From Polaribacter sp. SA4-10 (GTDB lineage Bacteria > Bacteroidota > Bacteroidia > Flavobacteriales > Flavobacteriaceae): a DNA stretch of 64,000 nucleotides. The translations under genes were made by a program, and so were the position numbers. Shown in pieces: positions 26,241 to 34,708 of the stretch (positions are counted from its first letter, which is position 1; every line of letters begins with the position of its first letter). The notes beneath the pieces are model-generated. The model saw nothing but the letters and a program-made list of their open reading frames with translations. It made no database searches and was not told where the DNA came from. The stretch lies in NCBI GenBank assembly GCA_949519155.1, contig CATIQU010000027.1, positions 1-64,000 on the forward strand, given 5' to 3'.

Positions 26241-27341
26241 ATGAACAACAATGTGACTGTTTTAGAAATAGATGGAAGTGCCCTTGAGCACAATCTAAAC
26301 CATTTCAAACAGCAACTACATCCAAAAACTAAAATATTAGCCGTTGTAAAAGCATTTGGCTACGGAAGTGATGGGGTTCAAATTGCAAAATTTTTAGAAA
26401 AAAAAGTAGGGTATTTCGCAGTTGCCTACACGCACGAAGGAATCGCATTGCGGGAAGCTGGAATAAAAGCACCTATTTTAGTATTGCACCCTCAAATACC
26501 AAACCTAGGATCGATAGTAAATTATTGTTTAGAACCCAATATTTATAATTTTAAAATTTTTAACGCCTTTTTGAAATTAGCAACGCAAACTGCTTTGCAC
26601 GAATATCCAATTCATGTAAAATTGAATACGGGTTTAAATCGATTAGGGTTTTCTCCGGCAGATGTTCCGACACTGTTGATGCAGTTAAAAGAAATAAAGG
26701 AATTAAAGGTACAATCGCTATTTTCTCATTTGGCAGTAAGTGAAGAGAAAGAAGAACAAGCCTTTACAGACAATCAAATAGCAATTTTCTCAGAGAACGC
26801 TCAGCAATTTCAGGCAGGTCTCGGATACAAACCGATCTTGCATATTTTAAATACTTCTGGAGTCATTAATTATCCAAAGGCCCAGTTTGATATGGTTCGA
26901 ATAGGTATTGGTTTGTATGGGTTTGGGTATGATAATAAAGAAACGAAACAATTAAAAAATACGCATAATTTAAAATCGATTATTTCTCAGATTCATAATA
27001 TTGAACCCGAAGAATCAGTGGGATACAATAGAGCTTTTATTGCAAAAGTAAAAACCAAAACAGCAACAATTCCTATTGGCCATGCAGATGGAATTTCAAG
27101 AAAACTAGGAAATGGTATCGGTCATGTTCTCATTAATGGGCAAAAAGCAGCCATTATTGGTAATGTTTGTATGGACATGATTATGGCTGATATTACAACT
27201 ATTAATTGCACTGAAGGGGACGAGGTGATTGTTTTTAACAGTCAAGAAATGATTCAAGAAATTGCAGATATAACAGCAACCATTCCATACGAAACGTTAA
27301 CCGCAATCTCTCAACGCGTGCAAAAAACATTGAAGCCTTAA
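26241..27341 (+). CDS. alr: Alanine racemase
   Basis: This 366-residue PLP enzyme makes D-alanine for peptidoglycan. The lysine that binds PLP is in ILAVVKAFGYGSDG near residue 36, the catalytic tyrosine region is ESVGYNRAF, and FDMVRIGIGLYGF and GNVCMDMIMADI are family blocks. It is the stand-alone form; in many Bacteroidota the racemase is fused to a MurF-like domain, which is absent here. It sits between tdk and a hydroxylase in one operon with gaps of two and four bases. Confidence 0.95.
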   Translation: MNNNVTVLEIDGSALEHNLNHFKQQLHPKTKILAVVKAFGYGSDGVQIAKFLEKKVGYFAVAYTHEGIALREAGIKAPILVLHPQIPNLGSIVNYCLEPNIYNFKIFNAFLKLATQTALHEYPIHVKLNTGLNRLGFSPADVPTLLMQLKEIKELKVQSLFSHLAVSEEKEEQAFTDNQIAIFSENAQQFQAGLGYKPILHILNTSGVINYPKAQFDMVRIGIGLYGFGYDNKETKQLKNTHNLKSIISQIHNIEPEESVGYNRAFIAKVKTKTATIPIGHADGISRKLGNGIGHVLINGQKAAIIGNVCMDMIMADITTINCTEGDEVIVFNSQEMIQEIADITATIPYETLTAISQRVQKTLKP

Positions 27342-27345
27342 GAGA

Positions 27346-28230
27346 ATGGAGAAATACCTAGAAATCATCAAAAATTCGTATTCCAGTTATTGGAATTACC
27401 TCAAACAGTCTGTTTTAATGGATTTGAATTGGGAGAATTATTTCTATGGATTACTAATTATTTCATTAGTTGTTTGGGGATTAGAAGTTGTTTTTCCTTG
27501 GAGAAAAAACCAAGCACTATTTCGAAAAGATTTCTGGCTGGATGTTTTTTACATGTTTTTTAATTTCTTTTTATTGAACCTAATTGTTTTAATAGCGTTA
27601 TCTAATTCCGCAGCAGAAGTCTTCAATGACCTTCTAGGTCTTGTTGGAATATCAATTTCAAGTTTTCAACTTTTAGAAATCAACAAACTCCCTTTTGCTG
27701 CCAGAATACTCCTCTTTTTTGTAGTGGTCGACTTTACGCAATGGTGGACACACAGATTGCTACACCGATTTAAATTTTTATGGAATTTTCACAAAGTACA
27801 CCATTCTGTAAAACAAATGGGGTTTGCTGCACACCTAAGATATCACTGGATGGAACCAATCATTTATAATTCTTTACGCTATATTCCGTTGGCAATTATT
27901 GGTGGTTTCTCTGCGCAAGATGTTGCTTTTGTCCATTTCTTTGCAATTACGATTGGACACCTAAACCACGCAAATATTAATTTGAATTATGGTTTTTTAA
28001 AATATATTTTAAACAATCCAAAAATGCATATTTGGCATCATGCAAAAGAATTACCAGAAGACAGAAAATATGGTGTAAATTTTGCTTTGACGTTGAGTAT
28101 CTGGGACTATTTGTTTAAAACTAATTACATACCACATTCTGGAAGAGATCTTGAAATCGGGTTTGAGGATGATGAAAATTTTCCAAAAAACTTCTTACAA
28201 CAAGGAGTCTATCCTTTAAGAAAAAAGTAA
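27346..28230 (+). CDS. Sterol desaturase / fatty acid hydroxylase family membrane protein
   Basis: The 294-residue membrane protein has four histidine motifs of the di-iron hydroxylase superfamily: HRLLHRF, HKVHHS, GHLNHAN and HIWHHAKE. Four or more hydrophobic helices surround them. It probably hydroxylates or desaturates a lipid; the substrate is unknown, though flavobacteria hydroxylate lipid A and ornithine or sulfonolipid acyl chains. It is the third gene of the tdk-alr operon. Confidence 0.9.
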   Translation: MEKYLEIIKNSYSSYWNYLKQSVLMDLNWENYFYGLLIISLVVWGLEVVFPWRKNQALFRKDFWLDVFYMFFNFFLLNLIVLIALSNSAAEVFNDLLGLVGISISSFQLLEINKLPFAARILLFFVVVDFTQWWTHRLLHRFKFLWNFHKVHHSVKQMGFAAHLRYHWMEPIIYNSLRYIPLAIIGGFSAQDVAFVHFFAITIGHLNHANINLNYGFLKYILNNPKMHIWHHAKELPEDRKYGVNFALTLSIWDYLFKTNYIPHSGRDLEIGFEDDENFPKNFLQQGVYPLRKK

Positions 28231-28249
28231 CGACCAGTTTTCCAATTCT

Positions 28250-29248
28250 TTAATTTGCATATAATTCCTTTAACAAACGCTCTGCAGGTTTGTTTTGTGG
28301 TGTAAATCGGTTATTTTGTTCCCCGCCAACACGATCATGCGTATGAAACCACTTCCAAATAAAACCCCCAGCAAACCAGTCTTCATTCCAAAATTGATTA
28401 TGAATCGCTTGCAATGCATTTGTCTGAGCTTCTAAATTCACCCCTACTTCAACTCTTTTAGAATCCCAAGGTTTTTTTCCTGAAAAATCAACACTTCGAT
28501 ACCCAAACTCTGTAAACAAAACAGGTTTTTGATGTTCTTTTTGAAGTGCTAATATTTGTTTTTTATGAGGCTTCCACCCTTGCTCATAAACAGCAATTGT
28601 TGGAGTTTTATCATCACTTAAAGGAAAGTAAGCATCAATTCCTATATAATCTAAAGCATCCCAGAAGGGCACACGACTAAACTCGTCCCAATTGGCAGCA
28701 TACGTAAGTTTTCCCTTGTAAATACCCCGAATTTCTTGAATTAATTTTCGCCAATATTGTGGTCTATTTTTTACAAATTCTTCCAATTCTGTTCCAATAC
28801 AAAGCAGTTCTGCATTTACCTTTTCAGCTGCAGCTGCGTAGGTTAGAATAAATGCTCGGTACGAATCTTCCAAAGCGATCCAGTTTTCTTCAGAAGTCAT
28901 TTTTATTTTGCCAGTAAATGTGCCCTTCCATACCCAAATTTGAGGTTTTACCATAATGCCAATGTTTTCTTTTTGAAACCTTTTTGCATATTGCAACAAG
29001 CCATTTTCTGTTTCACCAAACCATTGTCGATCAGTATTATGCGTTATTTTGGGTGATGACACATCTTTTATAAAACCAAAAGGCATTAAAGCAACATAAT
29101 TGCTTTGTATGTTTTGCACGGGTTTTATGTGAGAACTGTTTATGGAATCTCTTGATGCTACAAAACTGACGCCATTTATTTTTATTGTTTGGGTTTGACA
29201 AGAAACACAAATCAATAAGAGTAAAAAAAGATACTTATATTGTTTCAT
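28250..29248 (-). CDS. Lipoprotein glycoside hydrolase, GH113-like TIM barrel
   Basis: The 332-residue protein has a signal peptide with a lipobox-like end (LICVSC near residue 17). The body looks like a GH113-type (beta-1,4-mannanase-like) barrel: LLCIGTELEEF contains the likely acid/base Glu, PVLFTEFGYRS the likely nucleophile Glu, and DALDYIGIDAYFPL and FIWKWFHTHD are conserved blocks. It faces away from the redox/glycosyltransferase cluster and has no SusC/SusD partner, so I do not call a polysaccharide utilisation locus. Mannan specificity is unproven. Confidence 0.82.
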   Translation of the reverse strand: MKQYKYLFLLLLICVSCQTQTIKINGVSFVASRDSINSSHIKPVQNIQSNYVALMPFGFIKDVSSPKITHNTDRQWFGETENGLLQYAKRFQKENIGIMVKPQIWVWKGTFTGKIKMTSEENWIALEDSYRAFILTYAAAAEKVNAELLCIGTELEEFVKNRPQYWRKLIQEIRGIYKGKLTYAANWDEFSRVPFWDALDYIGIDAYFPLSDDKTPTIAVYEQGWKPHKKQILALQKEHQKPVLFTEFGYRSVDFSGKKPWDSKRVEVGVNLEAQTNALQAIHNQFWNEDWFAGGFIWKWFHTHDRVGGEQNNRFTPQNKPAERLLKELYAN

Positions 29249-29255
29249 AATACTT

Positions 29256-29263
29256 CAAAAATA
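29256..29263 (-). promoter_or_regulatory. -7 promoter element for GH113-like gene
   Basis: The minus strand reads TATTTTTG, an exact consensus match, with seven bases before the ATG at 29248. The mRNA is probably leaderless or nearly so. Confidence 0.55.
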
Positions 29264-29412
29264 AACTTTTAAATCAAAACAACCCACACAAGTAAATACT
29301 AAAAATCTACCTTATAAATCAGTACAAAGCTCTTTTAATTTCTTAAAAAAGATCTTTATCCTATTCATAAGAAAGGCATTAAAAGTTATTTTAAAATTGT
29401 ATTTTCACTCTT

Positions 29413-29420
29413 TATTTTTG
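29413..29420 (+). promoter_or_regulatory. -7 promoter element for redox/glycosyltransferase cluster
   Basis: TATTTTTG is an exact TAnnTTTG match 74 bases before the first ATG of the cluster. The rest of the 246-base divergent region (29249-29494) is AT-rich and shows no other clear site. Confidence 0.45.
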
Positions 29421-29494
29421 TTCATTTAAAAACAATTATACGCGAATGAAAATTATTTTGTAACTTTTAACAGCAACGACAAAGTCAACTACTT

Positions 29495-30841
29495 ATGGAC
29501 CATATTGTTATTATTGGAAACGGAATTGCGGGTGTAACTGCTGCAAGGCATATTCGAAAAAAATCAAACAAAAAAATTACAATTGTTTCCGCAGAAAATA
29601 AATACTTTTTTTCGAGAACAGCACTCATGTATGTTTACATGGGTCATCTAACTTTTAAGCATACCCAACCGTATGAAGATTGGTTTTGGAAAAAGAACAA
29701 CATCGAATTAAAAGAAGGGTTGGTCACAGACATAGACGCAAAAAATAAAATACTAAACTTTGCAAACAGTTCGACACTAACCTTTGACAAGCTAATTATA
29801 GCTTCGGGCTCAAAACCGAATAAATTTGGTTGGCCAGGTCAAAATTTAGATGGGGTGATGGGCATGTATCATAAACAAGATTTAGAAAAATTAGAAAAAT
29901 ATGCTCCCAATAGCAAAGAATGTAAAAGGGCTGTCATTGTTGGTGGTGGTTTAATTGGAATTGAATTGGCAGAAATGCTCAGAAGCAGAAACATTCCAGT
30001 TACTTTTTTAGTCAGAGAACAAAGTTTTTGGAATGGAGTTTTGCCCGATCAAGAGTCTGAAATGATTAACAAACACATCAAAGAGCATCATATTGATTTA
30101 CGCTTAGGTGTTAATTTAAAAGAAATAAAATCGGATAAAAGGGGACAAGTTGCATCCATTATTATAGAAGAAACTGGTGAAGAAATTCAATGTAATGTTG
30201 TCGGTTTAACTGCAGGTGTAACACCAAATATCGATTTCATAAAAGAGTCTCTTATTGAAACGGGGCGGGGTATAAAAGTAAATCGATTCTTAGAAACCAA
30301 CATCGAAGATATTTATGCTATTGGAGATTGTGCAGAACAACATCAAGCCATTGGACAAAGAAGAAATATAGAGGCTGTTTGGTATACTGGAAGAATGATG
30401 GGAGAAACAGTTGCACAAACTATTTGTGATAATAAAACAGAATACAAACCAGGGCATTGGTTTAATTCGGCAAAATTTTTAGACATCGAATACCAGACCT
30501 ATGGTTGGGTTTTTAGCGAAAGAAACAAACCGAAAAACGAAGAACATTTTCAATGGAAGCATCCAAAAGAAGCAAAATGCATTACTATTTCTTACGACAA
30601 AGATTCGCAGCAATTCTTGGGCATAAATACCTTCGGAATTCGGATGCGGCATGAAGTTTTTGACAAATGGTTGTCTGCAAAAAAATCAATCGAATTTGTT
30701 TTAGAATATTTAGCAGATGCCAATTTTGATCCTGAATTTTACAAACTGCACGAAGCAGCAATCATGGCAAAATTCAATACAGAATTTGACACAAATATTT
30801 CTTTAAGAAAAAAGAGTTGGACACGAATTTTTAGCAAATAA
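29495..30841 (+). CDS. FAD/NAD(P)-dependent oxidoreductase (nitrite reductase large-subunit-like fold)
   Basis: The 448-residue flavoprotein has the FAD Rossmann motif VIIGNGIAGVTAARHIRKK at the N-terminus, a second nucleotide-binding motif IVGGGLIGIELAEMLRSR near residue 150, and the FAD-contact block IYAIGDCAEQ near residue 272. The domain order matches pyridine-nucleotide disulfide reductases without a redox-active CxxxxC. The last 120 residues are not a standard dimerisation domain. It ends three bases before a polyferredoxin gene, its likely electron partner. The electron donor and acceptor are not known. Confidence 0.9.
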   Translation: MDHIVIIGNGIAGVTAARHIRKKSNKKITIVSAENKYFFSRTALMYVYMGHLTFKHTQPYEDWFWKKNNIELKEGLVTDIDAKNKILNFANSSTLTFDKLIIASGSKPNKFGWPGQNLDGVMGMYHKQDLEKLEKYAPNSKECKRAVIVGGGLIGIELAEMLRSRNIPVTFLVREQSFWNGVLPDQESEMINKHIKEHHIDLRLGVNLKEIKSDKRGQVASIIIEETGEEIQCNVVGLTAGVTPNIDFIKESLIETGRGIKVNRFLETNIEDIYAIGDCAEQHQAIGQRRNIEAVWYTGRMMGETVAQTICDNKTEYKPGHWFNSAKFLDIEYQTYGWVFSERNKPKNEEHFQWKHPKEAKCITISYDKDSQQFLGINTFGIRMRHEVFDKWLSAKKSIEFVLEYLADANFDPEFYKLHEAAIMAKFNTEFDTNISLRKKSWTRIFSK

Positions 30842-30844
30842 AAC

Positions 30845-32449
30845 ATGAAAACAATTAAAAATATAGGATTGATACTCTGTTTTATTGGATTTGTCATTTT
30901 TACAGGAAGTATTTTTACAGGAAAAAACAAGGTGTCTCAAGAGACTTTTGACACATGGACGAAACAAAAAGTAAAAAGTGAGTTTTTTATTGAGAAAGCA
31001 CAAAAAGAGATTGTAGATACAGAATTAAGTGCTTTTGAACTCTCTCATCGAATTACTGAAATTGCGAAGGCATCCAATAAATATCACAAGAGTCGAAAGA
31101 AGATCGCTTGGAATAAAATCATTCCTTTAAAATGGAATAAAACGTCCAAAGATTTTATATACCCATTAGCTAGAGCGTCTGCAACAGGTTGGCCACAACA
31201 AAATGAAGGGCTGTTCTTTTGGATTACTTTTGGTTTGGCAATTCTTGGAGGAACCATTGCTTTTGCAACAGACTATAAGTTGTTGGGGAAAGCAGGCATT
31301 AAAAACAACGGAATTTTTCAACACTCAGCGACAAATAGAGGGCATTTGGGCATTCTAGCATTTCTGTTCTTTGTAGGCTTTTATGTCGTTTTATATTTCT
31401 TTCCTAATTATTTAGTCAACCCCATTACTGCTGTAAACCCGCTTAGTAAAAGCTTAGGCGGCAACGAATCTAGTCAATGGTTTTTATATGGATTTATGTA
31501 TTGTGCCGTTATGAGTGTTTTCGCTATCAGGATGTTTATCAAATACAGACACAATAATTATCAGATTTTAAGAACAGCCGTTGTGTTGTTTTTTCAAATA
31601 GCGTTTGCATTTATCATTCCAGAAATTTTAGTGGCATTTAACCAACCTTGGTTTGATTTCAAAAATGCATTTCCACTCAATTATTCATTCTTCTTTGACT
31701 GGAATATTAATAATTTATTGGCAAGTGGCAACATGGGGATTTTTATGTTGGTTTGGGGAATTTTACTCACCCTCGTAATTGTTCCTGTCATGGTCTATTT
31801 TTATGGAAAAAGATGGTACTGTTCTTGGGTTTGTGGTTGTGGCGGATTGGCGGAAACCTTAGGAGATCCTTATAGGCAATTATCAAGTAAATCATTATTA
31901 TCATGGAAAGTTGAACGTTGGGTAATTCATGGTGTTTTGGGTTTTGCCATTTTAATGACTGCACTTACCTTATATACATATTTTGCAGAAATCGAAAGTT
32001 GGAGAAAAATTGCTTTTGGTATATCTGCATATGACATTCAAAGTTCTTATGGGTTTTTAATAGGATCTATTTTTTCTGGAGTCATCGGAACAGGGTTTTA
32101 TCCAATATTAGGCAATCGGGTTTGGTGTCGTTTTGGTTGCCCATTGGCTGCATACATGGGGTTCGTACAACGTTTTAAATCTCGATTTAGAATCACAACA
32201 AATGGTGGACAATGTATTTCATGTGGAAATTGCTCTACCTATTGTGAACAAGGAATTGACGTTCGAGCCTATGCTCAAAAAGGGGAAAATATTGTCCGTT
32301 CTAGTTGTGTGGGCTGTGGCATTTGTTCTGCAGTGTGTCCAAGAGGAGTTTTAAAACTAGAAAACGGCCCAGAACAAGGAAGAATTAATTCAACTGATAT
32401 TTTATTAGGGAATGATATTGACTTAATGCAGTATGTCAATAAAAAATAA
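30845..32449 (+). CDS. NapH/CcoG-like membrane polyferredoxin
   Basis: The 534-residue protein begins with a membrane helix, followed by a soluble region of about 100 residues and then at least five more helices. Two membrane-edge Cys motifs (KRWYCSWVCGCGG and NRVWCRFGCPLAA) are characteristic of NapH/NosR/CcoG-type proteins. Two 4Fe-4S sites close the protein: CISCGNCSTYCEQGID and CVGCGICSAVCPRGV. It probably passes electrons across or along the membrane from the adjacent flavoprotein. No nitrate, nitrous oxide or cytochrome oxidase genes are adjacent, so the pathway is unassigned. Confidence 0.9.
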   Translation: MKTIKNIGLILCFIGFVIFTGSIFTGKNKVSQETFDTWTKQKVKSEFFIEKAQKEIVDTELSAFELSHRITEIAKASNKYHKSRKKIAWNKIIPLKWNKTSKDFIYPLARASATGWPQQNEGLFFWITFGLAILGGTIAFATDYKLLGKAGIKNNGIFQHSATNRGHLGILAFLFFVGFYVVLYFFPNYLVNPITAVNPLSKSLGGNESSQWFLYGFMYCAVMSVFAIRMFIKYRHNNYQILRTAVVLFFQIAFAFIIPEILVAFNQPWFDFKNAFPLNYSFFFDWNINNLLASGNMGIFMLVWGILLTLVIVPVMVYFYGKRWYCSWVCGCGGLAETLGDPYRQLSSKSLLSWKVERWVIHGVLGFAILMTALTLYTYFAEIESWRKIAFGISAYDIQSSYGFLIGSIFSGVIGTGFYPILGNRVWCRFGCPLAAYMGFVQRFKSRFRITTNGGQCISCGNCSTYCEQGIDVRAYAQKGENIVRSSCVGCGICSAVCPRGVLKLENGPEQGRINSTDILLGNDIDLMQYVNKK

Positions 32450-32525
32450 AGGGAATCTTAGTACTTTTACTGCGAAGACCTCTTAATTAAAAAGAGGTGA
32501 AACCTGTTTAAAAATTTCGTAGTAA

Positions 32526-33218
32526 ATGCATCCAATTATAAAAGTTATTATCCCAGCCTATAACGAGCAGGATTCCATTGCAAAAGTTGTAAATGACATC
32601 CCGAAAATTGTTGATGAAATAATCGTTATTAATAACAACTCAACCGATAACACTGCAATAAATGCCAAAAACGCTGGTGCCAACGTTTTACATGAAAATA
32701 GAAAAGGCTATGGATATGCTTGCTTGAAAGGAATGGATTATATCGAAAATCAAGAAACAAAACCTGAAATTGTTGTTTTTTTAGATGGAGATTATTCAGA
32801 TTACCCAGAACAATTAATTGCTTTGACAGCCCCAATTATTGAAGATAATATTGATTTTGTCCTTGGCGCAAGAGTAAAGGAGCAAAGAGAACATGGTGCA
32901 ATGACCCCACAACAAATTTTCGGAAATTGGCTCGCAACCTCTTTAATGAAGTTGTTTTTCGGAGCTGCCTTTACCGATTTAGGTCCTTTTAGAGCTATTA
33001 AATACGAGAAGTTAATGGCTTTAAAAATGGAAGACAAAACCTACGGATGGACTGTAGAGATGCAATTAAAAGCTTTAAAACAAAAATTTACCTATCTCGA
33101 AATCCCCGTTAAATACAGAAACAGAATTGGAGTATCTAAAGTTTCAGGAACCATAAAAGGTGCTATATTTGCAGGGATTAAAATCCTTACTTGGATTTTT
33201 AAATATAGTTTTAAATAA
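32526..33218 (+). CDS. Family 2 glycosyltransferase (DPM/DPG-synthase-like)
   Basis: The 230-residue GT-A enzyme begins KVIIPAYNEQDSIAKVVNDI and has a DxD region EIVVFLDGDYSDYPEQL. It resembles polyprenyl-phosphate sugar synthases, which would supply a lipid-linked sugar donor. Only one hydrophobic segment is visible at the C-terminus (IFAGIKILTWIF). It lies 76 bp after the polyferredoxin and overlaps the next glycosyltransferase by one base (TAATG). The GT-C protein two genes on would be a fitting user of its product. Confidence 0.9.
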   Translation: MHPIIKVIIPAYNEQDSIAKVVNDIPKIVDEIIVINNNSTDNTAINAKNAGANVLHENRKGYGYACLKGMDYIENQETKPEIVVFLDGDYSDYPEQLIALTAPIIEDNIDFVLGARVKEQREHGAMTPQQIFGNWLATSLMKLFFGAAFTDLGPFRAIKYEKLMALKMEDKTYGWTVEMQLKALKQKFTYLEIPVKYRNRIGVSKVSGTIKGAIFAGIKILTWIFKYSFK

Positions 33219-34708
33219 TGATTTTAGAATACATTACAATCGCCATCTACTCCATCTCTTTGGTGCTTATTTTTTTATACGCATTAGCGCAATTAAACTT
33301 ATTGTTTAATTACCTATCTGCACAAAAAAAAGAAGATAATTCTCCTCAATTTGATTTATCAAAATCAGAAGAAGTTCCTTTTGTAACCATTCAACTCCCC
33401 GTTTTTAACGAAATGTATGTAATGGAACGCTTATTGGAGAATATTGTAAAACTTAAATATCCAAAAGAAAAATTAGAAATTCAAGTGTTAGATGACTCTA
33501 CAGACGAATCTGTAAAAACAACTGCACATCAAATTAAAAAATTACAAGAACAAGGCATCGACATACACCACATTTGCAGAACCAACAGACAAGGTTTTAA
33601 AGCGGGTGCGTTAAAAGAGGGTTTAAAAACTACAAAAGGAGAAATTATTGCCATTTTTGATGCCGATTTTTTACCTGAGGAAGACTGGTTACTAAAAACA
33701 GTTCCTTATTTCAAGGATGAAAAGATTGGTGTTGTTCAAACACGATGGGGACACATTAACAGAAATTACTCTACACTTACAAAGATTCAGGCTTTTGCAT
33801 TAGACGCACATTTTACCTTAGAACAAGTAGGTAGAAACAGCAAAGGGCATTTCATTAACTTTAATGGTACCGCTGGTGTTTGGCGAAAAGAATGTATTTA
33901 TGATGCTGGAAATTGGGAAGGAGATACGCTTACCGAAGATTTGGATTTGAGTTATAGAGCACAATTAAAAAAATGGCAGTTTAAATATCTTGAAAATGTA
34001 GTAACACCTGCAGAGTTGCCAGTCATTATTAGTGCTGCTCGCTCTCAACAATTTCGATGGAACAAAGGAGGTGCAGAAAACTTTCAAAAAATGACCAAAA
34101 GAGTTTTAAAAGCAAAAGAATTACCGCTGAAAACTAAAATTCATAGTGTATTGCATTTATTAAACAGCTCGATGTTTTTAAATGTTTTTATTATTGCTGT
34201 ATTAAGCATCCCAATGTTGTACATAAAAAATGAATATGCGCATCTAAAGAACTACTTCTATATGATGAGTTTCTTTGTCATCAGCTCTTTAATTTTCTTC
34301 ATCTGCTATTGGCACATGTATAAAAGAATGTACGGTGGTGGATTTGCAAAGTTTTTAAATTTTATTGGAATGTTTTTTACTTTTTTCTCAATAGCAATGG
34401 GCTTTTCTTTACACAATTCCATTGCGGTATTGGAAGGGCATTTTGGAAAGAAAAGTGAGTTTGTAAGAACTCCCAAATTCAATATTAAAACGATAAAAGA
34501 CGGCTGGAAAAACAACAAGTACATTAAGAAAAAACTTTCTTTAAATGTGATTGCTGAAGGAATTTTAGTCCTCTATTTTGCTTTTGGAATGTATAGTGCA
34601 TTTGTAGTTGGAGATCAAGGCGGAGATTTTGGATTGTTTCCTTTTCACTTAATGCTTTTTATAGGCTTTGGATATGTATTCTTTAAATCTATTTTTTCGA
34701 GAGCTTAA
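33218..34708 (+). CDS. Membrane glycosyltransferase, family 2 (cellulose-synthase/CslA-like)
   Basis: The 496-residue protein has an N-terminal helix, a GT2 catalytic domain and about four C-terminal helices. Motifs are in the order expected for processive or ceramide-glucosyltransferase-like enzymes: IQLPVFNEMYVMERLLENI, AIFDADFLPEEDWLL, GDTLTEDLDLSYRAQ and SQQFRWNKGG (QxxRW). It probably extends a glycan or glycosylates a lipid at the cytoplasmic membrane. One-base overlaps at both ends (TAATG) show tight coupling with its neighbours. Confidence 0.92.
   Translation: MILEYITIAIYSISLVLIFLYALAQLNLLFNYLSAQKKEDNSPQFDLSKSEEVPFVTIQLPVFNEMYVMERLLENIVKLKYPKEKLEIQVLDDSTDESVKTTAHQIKKLQEQGIDIHHICRTNRQGFKAGALKEGLKTTKGEIIAIFDADFLPEEDWLLKTVPYFKDEKIGVVQTRWGHINRNYSTLTKIQAFALDAHFTLEQVGRNSKGHFINFNGTAGVWRKECIYDAGNWEGDTLTEDLDLSYRAQLKKWQFKYLENVVTPAELPVIISAARSQQFRWNKGGAENFQKMTKRVLKAKELPLKTKIHSVLHLLNSSMFLNVFIIAVLSIPMLYIKNEYAHLKNYFYMMSFFVISSLIFFICYWHMYKRMYGGGFAKFLNFIGMFFTFFSIAMGFSLHNSIAVLEGHFGKKSEFVRTPKFNIKTIKDGWKNNKYIKKKLSLNVIAEGILVLYFAFGMYSAFVVGDQGGDFGLFPFHLMLFIGFGYVFFKSIFSRA

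Noticed and set aside
32478-32498. Hairpin between the polyferredoxin and the first GT2 gene as a terminator
   Set aside because: The 7-bp stem is followed by GAAACC rather than a T run, so intrinsic termination is doubtful. It is mentioned only as a possible boundary.
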